From positions 462,832 to 526,831 of the forward strand of contig NZ_FQWT01000003.1 of NCBI RefSeq assembly GCF_900129755.1: 64,000 nucleotides of DNA. The letters run 5' to 3'. The stretch comes from Chryseobacterium oranimense. GTDB lineage: Bacteria > Bacteroidota > Bacteroidia > Flavobacteriales > Weeksellaceae. Position numbers and translations under genes: made by a program. The notes beneath the pieces are model-generated. The model saw nothing but the letters and a program-made list of their open reading frames with translations. It did no database searches and was not told the DNA's origin. Of the stretch, positions 27,823-36,400 are shown piece by piece (within the stretch, counting starts at the first letter, position 1; every line of letters begins with the position of its first letter).

Positions 27823-28848
27823 ATGAAAAAGTTACCAATTATTATAGCAGTTTCAGTTGTCCCTTTTGTGGTAAGCTGCACTGCACGACATTCAGGTATA
27901 AAACCCACTGTCATCACAGAAACAGTGGTACACGATACGGATGATCCGGCAATCTGGATCAATCCCGAAAATGCTTCGAAAAGTATCGTTATAGGAACCG
28001 ATAAGGACACTGACGGCGGATTGTATGCCTTCGACCTGAGCGGAAAAATCATCAACAAGGTTTCAGGATTAAAGCGCCCGAACAATGTAGATATTGAGTA
28101 TGGCTTTATGCTGAACGGAAAAAAGACGGACATTGCTGCCGTTACGGAAAGGGAGACCAATACAGTGAAGCTTTACAGCCTCCCCGATCTGAAGGAAGTG
28201 GGTGAATTCACAGTTTTTGACGGTGAAACGGAACGCGCTCCGATGGGAATTTCGATGTACAAAAATCCGGCAACGGGAGAAATCGATATTATTGTAGGAA
28301 GAAAATCCGGGCCGGCCGACGGCTATCTGTGGCAGTATAAGCTTTCTGAGAAGGATGGGAAAATCACCGGTGAAGTAATCCGTAAATTCGGCAAATACAG
28401 CGGCCTGAAAGAAATCGAAAGTATTGCCGTGGATGATGAACTGGGCTACATCTACTATTCTGACGAGCAGTTCGGGGTACATCAATATCATGCAGATCCG
28501 GCGAAAGGAAATGGGGAGCTACTGGTGTTTGGAAAAGGCGATTTTAAGTCTGATCTGGAAGGAATTTCTATTTATCCTACCTCAGCACAAACAGGCTATA
28601 TCCTGGTTTCGAACCAGCAAAAAGATACTTTCAATGTATATCTGCGGGAAGATCCTGCGAAAGGAAGGATTGCCGAGATCCCGGTTTCTACAAGTGAAAG
28701 TGACGGCTCAGAGGTTACCAACATCAATCTTGGACCACAGTTTCCAAAGGGTATGCTGGTTGCGATGAGCAATGGCCGGGTTTTTCATTTTTATGACTGG
28801 TGGGTTGTTGAAGAAAGGATAAAAGCGGCGCAGGAGGCTGGAAAGTAG
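27823..28848 (+). CDS. beta-propeller phytase (lipoprotein)
   Basis: A 341-residue 3-phytase-like protein. The start is ATG 27823 (MKKLPIIIAVSVV, lipobox VVSC, Cys about 19), not the earlier in-frame ATG within the receptor gene. Family landmarks are DTDDPAIWINPE, IGTDKDTDGGLYAFDLSG, KRPNNVDIEYGF, IESIAVDDELGYIYYSDEQFGVHQYHADP and DLEGISIYP, which hold the calcium and phosphate-binding residues. These enzymes release phosphate from phytate outside the cytoplasm. It forms a tight pair with the receptor gene and ends at a shared terminator. Confidence 0.93.
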   Translation: MKKLPIIIAVSVVPFVVSCTARHSGIKPTVITETVVHDTDDPAIWINPENASKSIVIGTDKDTDGGLYAFDLSGKIINKVSGLKRPNNVDIEYGFMLNGKKTDIAAVTERETNTVKLYSLPDLKEVGEFTVFDGETERAPMGISMYKNPATGEIDIIVGRKSGPADGYLWQYKLSEKDGKITGEVIRKFGKYSGLKEIESIAVDDELGYIYYSDEQFGVHQYHADPAKGNGELLVFGKGDFKSDLEGISIYPTSAQTGYILVSNQQKDTFNVYLREDPAKGRIAEIPVSTSESDGSEVTNINLGPQFPKGMLVAMSNGRVFHFYDWWVVEERIKAAQEAGK

Positions 28849-28878
28849 AGGGATTTTGTTTCAATTTTATTATCGTTT

Positions 28879-28909
28879 AAAGGATAACCGTTTTGGTTAT
28901 CCTTTTTTT
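28879..28909. terminator. bidirectional terminator between phytase operon and immunity cluster
   Basis: Perfect stem AAAGGATAACC (28879-28889) / GGTTATCCTTT (28895-28905), 5-nt loop, T run to 28909; also A-rich on the left. It sits between convergent units. A near copy in opposite orientation is at 31102-31133. Confidence 0.85.
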
Positions 28910-28978
28910 GAGGGTTTTTAAATATTTTCAATAAGTTAATTATTGAAATATCAAATCATGACGTTGGAGTATGATTAA

Positions 28979-29296
28979 CTAAATTTCATTTTTTGGCAAT
29001 GTGAAATCGAAAAAAATTTCTGAATAATCTACATCAAAAACAAATAGTCTACTAATACTATCATTTCTCACAACAACAAACTTTACATATTCAACAGCTT
29101 TCTCCTTAAGCAATAGAAGATTAATTAAAACTTTAGATGTTAATTCTTTTATTTTTTCATCTTTAGCCATTTTATTTCTTCCTTTATACAAGGTAATTAA
29201 ATCATCGAGTATTAATGGGTAATTTGAGTGTGAAATCTCAAAATCCTTTAATTTTGGATCATATTCTTTTACAGTATTGTAAATCAGATCATTCAT
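28979..29296 (-). CDS. small cytoplasmic protein, immunity candidate
   Basis: A 105-residue protein without signal peptide or known motif. It is mostly helical in the first 70 residues (many Lys, Leu, Glu) and ends with an acidic, beta-prone tail (RLFVFDVDYSEIFFDF). It is the last gene of a minus-strand row of small AT-rich genes downstream of RHS toxins, 5 bp after the preceding gene. Position, size and acidity fit an immunity protein, but there is no direct evidence. Confidence 0.5.
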   Translation of the reverse strand: MNDLIYNTVKEYDPKLKDFEISHSNYPLILDDLITLYKGRNKMAKDEKIKELTSKVLINLLLLKEKAVEYVKFVVVRNDSISRLFVFDVDYSEIFFDFTLPKNEI

Positions 29297-29301
29297 TTAT
29301 A

Positions 29302-29652
29302 TTAAATTAATTTATTGAATTTATCTTCATCAATTTCACTTTCTAAATATCCAATAACCTTCTCCCAATCTTCACTTAAATAATACATCCCGAAATAATT
29401 TTTACCATAAATATTTGCTCCTTTTAATAATATTCCTGTATAATCTTCTAATCCAATAAGCAATAAACTCATTTGTTCAGCAAGCTTAAAATTTTCTTGG
29501 CGAGTAGCGATACCTTTTCTTATTTTATATATTCCGATTAAATTTTCTCTTTCAAATCTACCATTACTCAGCCTCATTTGATAATCATTAATTTCTTCAG
29601 AGAGATTAACTGTTTTTTTTATTAAATTGAATATTTCTTCTTTTGTTTTCAT
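29302..29652 (-). CDS. small cytoplasmic protein, immunity candidate
   Basis: A 116-residue, helix-rich protein with no signal peptide. I do not recognise the family. Visible features: NLIGIYKIRKGIATRQENFKLAEQMSLLLIGLEDYTGI in the centre and an acidic C-terminus (SEIDEDKFNKLI). It starts 4 bp after a short toxin-tail-like reading frame and is followed at 5 bp by the last gene of the row. Confidence 0.5.
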   Translation of the reverse strand: MKTKEEIFNLIKKTVNLSEEINDYQMRLSNGRFERENLIGIYKIRKGIATRQENFKLAEQMSLLLIGLEDYTGILLKGANIYGKNYFGMYYLSEDWEKVIGYLESEIDEDKFNKLI

Positions 29653-29655
29653 TGA

Positions 29656-29709
29656 TTAAGGTTTTACATATTGTACATTACCTATTACCAAAAAAGTATA
29701 GCAACTCCA
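29656..29709 (-). pseudogene. possible toxin C-terminal tail remnant (17 codons)
   Basis: An open stretch of 17 codons ends in YTFLVIGNVQYVKP and a stop at 29656-29658, 3 bp before the following immunity candidate, and is bounded upstream by a stop codon. Similar spacing exists between complete toxin tips and their immunity genes in this island. It may be chance in such AT-rich DNA. Confidence 0.2.
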
Positions 29710-29713
29710 TTAT

Positions 29714-30061
29714 CTAATTATCATAAAATATCATTCCCAGAATGATACTATAATCTTCACTGCTAAAAATAGAACAACTTTTTTCCTCTCCATCAATAAC
29801 AGACAATCTTACATTTTCCAAATCTGAATTCTCTAATCGTTCAACAACTTCCCTATGTCCTTCATAAGAATCGCTTAAATGGATACTTGAATCCAATCTG
29901 TCATTGTAAATATCAAATAAATGTTGTCTTGTTTCAGAAAATGCAGAGTTAAAAATATCTTTCTGGTCTTTAATTTTTTTAACATAATCAATAACTTGAT
30001 CTAAATGATTTCTTATTTCATAAAGATCATTTATAATTAGACCATTCATAACTAAGTTCAT
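29714..30061 (-). CDS. small cytoplasmic protein, immunity candidate
   Basis: A 115-residue protein (or 111 from ATG 30049). Helical N-terminal two thirds (LYEIRNHLDQVIDYVKKIKDQ) and a beta-prone end (EEKSCSIFSSEDYSIILGMIFYDN). No known family; no signal peptide. Belongs to the same minus-strand row of small AT-rich genes beside the RHS toxins. Confidence 0.5.
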   Translation of the reverse strand: MNLVMNGLIINDLYEIRNHLDQVIDYVKKIKDQKDIFNSAFSETRQHLFDIYNDRLDSSIHLSDSYEGHREVVERLENSDLENVRLSVIDGEEKSCSIFSSEDYSIILGMIFYDN

Positions 30062-30088
30062 AATTATATTTTATCTGGGACATAATGT

Positions 30089-30146
30089 TCATGTACAAGA
30101 GAACTTCATAGTCTCACCGCTACCACTGTTACTCACGATCATACTT
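30089..30146 (-). pseudogene. possible toxin tail remnant
   Basis: In the 85-bp gap between two immunity candidates the minus strand reads VYRSMIVSNSGSGETMKFSCT before a TGA at 30089-30091. It looks like ordinary protein sequence rather than AT-rich noise and stands in the place where a toxin end would be expected. Too short to be sure. Confidence 0.2.
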
Positions 30147-30500
30147 CTATAAACCATTCCCTTCTGTAAAATCTCTTTTCAATTTATTTTTAAAATCTTC
30201 AAAATTAGAATGAAAAAAATATGGCGGCGGTGTAGAAAAACGAAATATCAATTCATCCATAAAAAAAGCTACTCGTTCCCAACAATTATCTGCATAATCA
30301 TCATAATTATATCTATGATGAATGCTCTTGCTAAAGTCGACAAAATCTTCTTCTGTCAAGTGATATTTATTTTTGTACAAATTTATATATTCGAATATTG
30401 AAAAGAAGAAATCTTTATATTGATCTATAGTTAGCCTAGAGAGATTTTCTGGATTAAATTCAAGATATAATTTTTCTAAAATTTCTCTTCTTTCTTTCAT
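30147..30500 (-). CDS. small acidic protein, tandem paralogue B (immunity candidate)
   Basis: A 117-residue cytoplasmic protein clearly homologous to the gene upstream (30520-30885): shared blocks are FEYINLYKxKYxLT, a D/N-rich ADNCWERVAFFMDEL and the C-terminal HSNFEDFKNKLKRDFTEGNGL. No characterised family recognised. Tandem duplication of an immunity gene next to toxin tips is typical of polymorphic-toxin islands. The gap between copies is 19 bp. Confidence 0.65.
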   Translation of the reverse strand: MKERREILEKLYLEFNPENLSRLTIDQYKDFFFSIFEYINLYKNKYHLTEEDFVDFSKSIHHRYNYDDYADNCWERVAFFMDELIFRFSTPPPYFFHSNFEDFKNKLKRDFTEGNGL

Positions 30501-30519
30501 ATAACTTCTTTACAATTTT

Positions 30520-30885
30520 TTATAAGCCATTACCTTTCGTGACATGTCTTTTCATTTTATTTTTGAAATCCTCGAAGTTAGAATCCCAAAAAAATAGTGG
30601 GTGATAGGTATATAAAATCGCTAATTCATCCATAAAAAATCTTACTCTTTCGCCACAATTATCTTCAAAACCATCATCTTCATAATTATATACAAAATCA
30701 TTTGCAAATTCCCTAAAGTCTAAGGATGTTAAAAGATATTTGTCTTTGTATAAATTTATATACTCAAACATTGAAATAATAAAGTCTCTATATTCATCCA
30801 GGGTCATGTTGGAAATATTTTCTGGTCTTAGTTCAATTTCTAATTTTTCTTGAATCTGTTTTATAATTGCGTTTCTTTCTTCCAT
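30520..30885 (-). CDS. small acidic protein, tandem paralogue A (immunity candidate)
   Basis: A 121-residue paralogue of the next gene, with FEYINLYKDKYLLT, EDNCGERVRFFMDEL and DSNFEDFKNKMKRHVTKGNGL in the same order. It begins 10 bp after the end of a decayed toxin C-terminus, the same spacing seen between the two intact toxin tips and their immunity candidates (8 and 11 bp), which links it to that lost toxin. Confidence 0.65.
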   Translation of the reverse strand: MEERNAIIKQIQEKLEIELRPENISNMTLDEYRDFIISMFEYINLYKDKYLLTSLDFREFANDFVYNYEDDGFEDNCGERVRFFMDELAILYTYHPLFFWDSNFEDFKNKMKRHVTKGNGL

Positions 30886-30895
30886 ATAATTTATT

Positions 30896-31066
30896 TTACA
30901 GGTTCCAAGCTGGGGTAGTGGTTTGAATTAATGCTCTAAATATTGCTACATTTATAGGAATTGCAGGTCGTATTTGTCCATAATTCGGAACATTACTGTA
31001 CTAACCATAAGCTATTAAATACCTCGCTGATGTTTTAAAAGTATTCCGTTTCCTCTTTATTCCCGA
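30896..31066 (-). pseudogene. decayed RHS-type toxin C-terminus
   Basis: The minus strand keeps a readable protein end: TFKTSARYLIAYG, then an in-frame TAG (30998-31000), then YSNVPNYGQIRPAIPINVAI and FRALIQTTTPAWNL with a stop at 30896-30898. A further TGA closes the frame near 31066. The composition (Pro, Arg, Gln, aromatic) is protein-like and unlike the AT-rich spacers. Its stop is 10 bp before an immunity candidate. I read it as the last about 55 codons of a toxin module that lost its body. Confidence 0.5.
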
Positions 31067-31101
31067 AAAATAATTATTTCATAAAGCCTGCTTTTTTCAA
31101 T

Positions 31102-31133
31102 AAAAAGGATAACCAAAACGATTATCCTTTTTT
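31102..31133. terminator. bidirectional terminator between toxin cassettes
   Basis: Stem AAAGGATAACC (31104-31114) / GATTATCCTTT (31120-31130), one mismatch, loop of 5, T run on both readings. It ends the ADP-ribosyltransferase tip/immunity unit and is an inverted near copy of the hairpin at 28879-28909. Confidence 0.75.
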
Positions 31134-31200
31134 GATGCTTGTTATTCAAATGATGTTCCGTAATGTCCATGACCATTCAATCCTAACATATCTTGAAACG

Positions 31201-31515
31201 TTATTCATTTTTCCAATAACACAGTATGTTTGATATATTTTCGTCAATTAAACATAATTCTTGAAAATTAATATAATCCATAATAACAAGGAAAACTTTA
31301 TCCCCTGGATAATCCATAAGAGATTTAATCAATTTTAGATATAGTTCTTTTGTTAAAATACTTTTTGTTATTTTTAATCTTATTTCATATAATGAAATAA
31401 TCCTATTTTTATCTAATAAACTTGATATTTCTAGAGAAGGCTTTGTACAAGTTTCGCCTATTATCTTTTCTTGTTTTAAAAGAATATTTATTTGATTCTC
31501 TATAATTGTACTCAT
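31201..31515 (-). CDS. immunity candidate for the ADP-ribosyltransferase tip
   Basis: A 104-residue cytoplasmic protein, AT-rich gene, no signal peptide, no recognised family. Visible: helical middle (IISLYEIRLKITKSILTKELYLKLIKSLMDY) and acidic beta-prone end (VFLVIMDYINFQELCLIDENIS). It starts 11 bp after the stop of the toxin tip, the standard toxin-immunity arrangement, and ends before a terminator. Function is inferred from position only. Confidence 0.55.
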   Translation of the reverse strand: MSTIIENQINILLKQEKIIGETCTKPSLEISSLLDKNRIISLYEIRLKITKSILTKELYLKLIKSLMDYPGDKVFLVIMDYINFQELCLIDENISNILCYWKNE

Positions 31516-31526
31516 TATTATTTATA

Positions 31527-32495
31527 TTATTTAGGTTTGATAGGTGTTACGCTCGCACCAACCACAATTCCCGGCACTAAAAACTCATATTCATCTGCAT
31601 AATATTCCTTTGCCATAAATGATGTATTTGGAATAGCTTGTCCTAAGGTAAACGTTTTTGTTAATAACACTCCTCCAACATTATTTCTACCTAGTGCAAA
31701 TTTAGTAGCGACATCTTTCATTGGCGTCCATGATGTCCATATACTATTATTATCTCCTCCTGCATGAAGTCCCATATTTGAATGAAAGGCACCAGTAAAT
31801 GATAACCTAAATCCATTAGGAGTTGCTATTCCTAAAAGTGCTTCTTCATATGCAATACCTCCATTTAAAGATACCCCTCTATATAGTGTTATATTTCCTT
31901 TTGGTTTACTGTCTACGTCTGTAGCAGGTATATCAACCCCCTTTGAATTAGCCGCAAATTGAGTATCCCCATTAAGCATTAATGGCAAGCCCCAAAGACT
32001 ACGAGTTGCTAAAGTACCTACAGCACTATAAAATGCCTGCGCATTTATCTCAATAATCTCCCCAATCTGAACAATTCTACTAACTCTACTAATTTCTGCT
32101 CCAGAAGCAAGAGTTGTAATACCAGCACCTTTGTCACCTCCAAACAGTCCCTTTAAAAAGTCCCAAAAATTATTTTTTGCAGGACCCGGACTTGCTGCTG
32201 TAGCCATAATATTAGCAAATTCCCGGGTTTGTCCGAAAGTTTTTGGTCCCCCAACACTTCCACTATGATTGGCTGTTAGAAACTTATCTCTATCCCCAAT
32301 TGGATCTCCCCCAAACCAGCCTGAATTAGCATTCTGCATAAAGGTATCCCCCATAAAAGGAGTCATGGCTCTTCTTCCATCCGGATCTATAAAGCTTACA
32401 GGGTTGTTTAATGCATAATTATATGGAGAAAATCTTCTGCTTGTTTCTGCCAATGGATCAACTACTCCCCATCTTACGATATCACTCATATACAT
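31527..32495 (-). CDS. orphan RHS tip with ADP-ribosyltransferase-like toxin
   Basis: A 322-codon frame from an internal Met. The first about 45 residues repeat the end of the RHS core ([29 protein letters not shown]); residues about 46-322 are a unique tip. The tip shows an R-STS-E-x-E layout: Arg206 in ITLYRGV, Ser255 in SIWTSWT, then TKFA, and E302-x-E304 in YADEYEF, the signature of arginine-type ADP-ribosyltransferases. The frame upstream is closed by TAA just before the homology starts, and no promoter or signal peptide is present, so this is likely a displaced, silent cassette. The nearest terminator (32575-32612) cuts it from the RHS operon. An immunity candidate follows at 11 bp. Confidence 0.7.
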   Translation of the reverse strand: MYMSDIVRWGVVDPLAETSRRFSPYNYALNNPVSFIDPDGRRAMTPFMGDTFMQNANSGWFGGDPIGDRDKFLTANHSGSVGGPKTFGQTREFANIMATAASPGPAKNNFWDFLKGLFGGDKGAGITTLASGAEISRVSRIVQIGEIIEINAQAFYSAVGTLATRSLWGLPLMLNGDTQFAANSKGVDIPATDVDSKPKGNITLYRGVSLNGGIAYEEALLGIATPNGFRLSFTGAFHSNMGLHAGGDNNSIWTSWTPMKDVATKFALGRNNVGGVLLTKTFTLGQAIPNTSFMAKEYYADEYEFLVPGIVVGASVTPIKPK

Positions 32496-32524
32496 TCTTA
32501 CACCATAATCGCTCCAGCCGGTTT
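32362..32524 (-). repeat. duplicated RHS core segment (orphan copy)
   Basis: 163 bp that match 34311-34473 in the full-length RHS gene with about 11 mismatches and no gaps (compared by eye). Homology stops abruptly at both ends: on the tip side where the toxins diverge, and upstream at a TAA stop codon. It is a ready substrate for recombination that would swap toxin tips. Confidence 0.85.
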
Positions 32525-32574
32525 ATTTTATCCGTAACTGTTAATACATTAGGAATAATCTTTTATTTAACTTA

Positions 32575-32612
32575 AAACAAGTAAGAGCAGGATAACCCGC
32601 TCTTCCTTGTTT
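32575..32612 (-). terminator. terminator of the RHS operon
   Basis: AAACAAG-TAAGAGC (32575-32588) pairs with GCTCTT-CC-TTGTTT (32599-32612), loop of 10, with T-rich DNA on the minus-strand exit side. It lies 66 bp after the immunity gene stop and before the orphan tip. Confidence 0.7.
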
Positions 32613-32678
32613 AAAAATATGTTCATAATTTAAAATCCTATAAGTTTTTCCAAGTAATAAACTTCCAAATAACAAATA

Positions 32679-33440
32679 CTAATATGGTAATACATTATCA
32701 CAAATAATAGGAGCCTGCATATATTCTGCAGCTAATTTATCCTTTAAATATTTTTCATGACCTTTGGCAACGCCAAGTCCTAAATATATGGAATTGTTAT
32801 TAATAAGAATCATTCCCTTAGGATTTTGAAGATTGTTTTTGTTGGTAAAATAAAATTCATAATCTCTATTTGGTCTAGCTAAAACAAAAGAAAGCATTTC
32901 AAAATAATCATCAGTTTCAAATTCTATTTCTCCAAAATATTGAGGATATCTAAAATATTCTTCTTTAGGCTTAAATCCTATTAAACTATTTTTCATAAAA
33001 TCAAATATGATTTCTTTTTCAACTTTATTTACATGTATATATAAATCAATTAACTTAATTTCATCAATTATAGAAAAATTTTTAACAACACATAATGTAC
33101 GATCACTTAATTTAGATAAAATAAAATCCATTATTTTGATATAATGCTTAATGGAACTAAAAGATAGCCCTGCCGTAAAAATTACTAAATTCTTATGTGT
33201 TTTTAATAGATAAAAAGTATAAACTATAAAACTTTCTATAGCCTCACCCGAATTTAAGTGATCATCTTTAAAACCTATAATATTTTCAATTTCAAGTTTA
33301 AGCTGATTTTTGCCTTTAAGATTACCATAATTATCATAAATTTTAATTGCACTTTTAATAGGAAAATTTACAATAGTAAAATCTTTATTATTGATTAAAT
33401 ATTCATAATCACTATCTATATACGTTATTATTAGGCTCAT
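32679..33440 (-). CDS. immunity candidate for the ParB-like RHS toxin
   Basis: A 253-residue cytoplasmic protein from a very AT-rich gene that starts 8 bp after the RHS toxin stop. No signal peptide, no family recognised. It has a helix-rich centre (SFSSIKHYIKIMDFILSKLSDR) and a beta-rich C-terminal part (GEIEFETDDYFEMLSFVLARP, YFTNKNNLQNPKGMILINNNSIYLGLG). It is longer than most immunity proteins in the island. Coupling to the toxin gene is the main reason for the call. Confidence 0.6.
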   Translation of the reverse strand: MSLIITYIDSDYEYLINNKDFTIVNFPIKSAIKIYDNYGNLKGKNQLKLEIENIIGFKDDHLNSGEAIESFIVYTFYLLKTHKNLVIFTAGLSFSSIKHYIKIMDFILSKLSDRTLCVVKNFSIIDEIKLIDLYIHVNKVEKEIIFDFMKNSLIGFKPKEEYFRYPQYFGEIEFETDDYFEMLSFVLARPNRDYEFYFTNKNNLQNPKGMILINNNSIYLGLGVAKGHEKYLKDKLAAEYMQAPIICDNVLPY

Positions 33441-33448
33441 ATTAATTA

Positions 33449-36400
33449 TTATTTAGTAAGAAAATTTCTAATTGGGATACCATATTCCTTTGCATTTACA
33501 TTTCTTGTAAAATTTCCACTAAGAATTGTTTTTATATATCTTACATTTCCTGTCTCTATTGCATACCTAATTGCTGCATTCATACTATGGTTTCCTTCTG
33601 TTAAAATTATTTTACCATCAGTTGTTATAAATCCAGCTCCCTGTTTATTAAATTTTCCAGCTTTCATTAGTTTGTAAGAAGCTTCAATTATTGCTTCAGA
33701 ATTTTTGGATAATGATTTTTGCCCACTGTAAATTCCTGCTTTCTTAGCAAAATTGGCTATTTTATTTTCCATAGAAATTGCAGCTCCACCGTATGCTCCA
33801 ACTAATCCAGTTCCTAAACCTGAACCAACTAATCCATGTTCTGCTCCCCATTTAATACCTCCACCAACATTAAGACGCATGTAATCTGTCATTTGTCCTC
33901 TAAGATCATCCATCCTTGCTTTGCCAGCGGCATCAAGAACGAATGCATTTCTTGTATGTGTATCAAGCCATCCAGATAAGGGGCCTCTGATATTTTCTTG
34001 CACCCAGTTTGCTGTTCTTTCACTCAATTTTAGTTTACTTCCTGGTGGGTCTTCTCCAAATTGACCAAAGTCAAAGCCTCCAAAATAATCTGGGCCATTA
34101 GCATAGGCCATAAGATTTTTATACTCCTCTGTTTCACCATAAGTCTCCGCCTCTGTAACAAATCCACTACCACCAGCACTACCTCCTCTTCCTTCTCCGG
34201 TACTTTCTCCAATCCAGCTTTCTGCTGAACCTGAAGTAGCACTTCCACCACCTGCATAATACCACCACAGAGAACCTCCAGGTGCACCACCTTCACCAGC
34301 ACCAATTGGCGTCATGGCTCTTCTTCCATCCGGATCTATAAAGCTTACAGGATTATTTAAAGCATAATTATATGGAGAAAATCTTCTACTTGCTTCTGCC
34401 AATGGATCAACTACTCCCCATCTTGCAATATCAGACATATACATTCTTGCTCCATAATCGCTCCAGCCGGTTTCCTGTTGAAGTTCCTTACCATTATATT
34501 GGTATTTATAAGCCGGATTTCCTGCCAAAGCATTGTAACCTTCATGCTTCATCCCGAAAGGATAAAAATTGTTTTCCTCAATGATCTCTGGTCCTGAACC
34601 GTTTTGGGTGTAGCTTAAACGCACATTGCCTAAATGGTCTGTATAGCTGTAAATATACTTATTATTTTCAAAGTTATAATAGCCTTCAGCCGTAGGAACA
34701 AATTTTAAAGTGAAAGGGGCTGATGCAGTCTGGGATTCATACTGAAAACCGTCAAGATAATCTGTAGAAATGGAGACCTCACCTACGAACAAATCCCCTC
34801 CGTATTTATATACTTTACGCAATTTCGTACCATCTGCTTTAAAAGTATAATTTGTAGTGACATTACGGTTGGTCAGGCTTCCTGTTACTAAATTTCGGAC
34901 CCGATAGGTCTGGTTAAAAGTTATTTTGGCAGGAAGGTTATGAAAGTTGTAATCAATCTGCAAAACGCCTTTGTCCGTATGATTCTTCATATTCCCGTTA
35001 TCGTCATAGGAAATGGTATTCCCTGAGGTATCAGGATATCCGCTGTAATTGGTTGAGCTGTCGGTAACGGAATTGAGCCTGTTGCCCGTATAAGCATAAG
35101 CGAGATTGTCTATCTGTGAAGCTGTTCCGGAAACTCCTTTCGTATTTCTCTGAAGGGACATAATATTGGAGTTCATGTCGTACGTTACCGTCTCATTGTA
35201 AAAATCGTTTTGGGGAACAGAAGAGCCTGGCTCGGAATACGCTCCTTTTTTCAGCCTGTTCAGCCCGTCATACTGATAGGTATATCTTCGGAGCACATTG
35301 TCGTTGGCCGTTCTCCAGTCTACCTCGGAAATGGTCCCGTTGAACTTTGCTGCGGTATTTGCCGGATTATTGTACTTGAGTTCATAGCCAAACAGTTTCC
35401 CGTTCAGGTTCGCAGGATCATTCACCTTTGTGAGTGCACCTCTGACGTCGTAGACATAATCAATGCTTTGCAGATTGTTCCCTACCTTTTTATTGGAAAG
35501 CCTGGATAACTCGTTATAGGTATTCTCCGTCAATAATTCCTGGGGCTGGCTGTCCACCTGGTGGTAATGTTTCTTCAGGCGGTTCTGTGCATCGTATTCG
35601 AAAGTCTGGGTAATGACTTTTTCGGTATCGGTAGTAAGCCTTTTATGGTACACCTTGGATAGCTGGGTTACTCCTGCGAAGTCCAGCAAAGATTCCGTTT
35701 TGGTGTATCCTCCCAGATGATTGATGGAGTAAGTTCCCACAGCCCTGGATTTTTCATCGTACCAGATGTAGTTTTTTGTCCAATTGTCGTCTTCTATGTT
35801 TTTTGTAAGAGACAACACAGGGAGATTTTTTGTATTTACATTCGCATTTTGATTGTCAGTAATAACATTTTGCCCCAATATTGTTGCAGGAAAAGAAGGG
35901 TTAAAACTGTATTGAGGATAGGTATCATAGTAATTTACAGTCAATACGTTATCAAGATGTTCCGGGATGGCGTCGTTGGTATAGTAAATATCCATTCCGC
36001 TTAAGCTGAACGACGGACTTGATGTTCTTGTTGCGTTATTTGCTGCATTGGCAACACCAGCTGTATTCATATAATACTGGAGCTGTCCTCTATTGGCATA
36101 ATCAGTAGCTATACCCGTATATGCTATTCTTCCAAACTGATCATAGCGGGTATAAGTCCATTTATTATTCGGCTTTTGATTGGCATCCTGTGTGGCTATT
36201 AATCGGTCCTGTCTGTCGTACACCATATACTCCCAGCCTTTGCCTGGAAGCTTCTTTTCCACAAGCCTTCCCAGACCGTCATAACGGTACTGGTAGCACA
36301 GATTATCCAAAGCGGTCTGGTTTACAGCAGCCACGGCAGCCATTGGCGGAATAACAATTACCTGCTGACCGAATTCATTATAAACATAATAAGTATCCAC

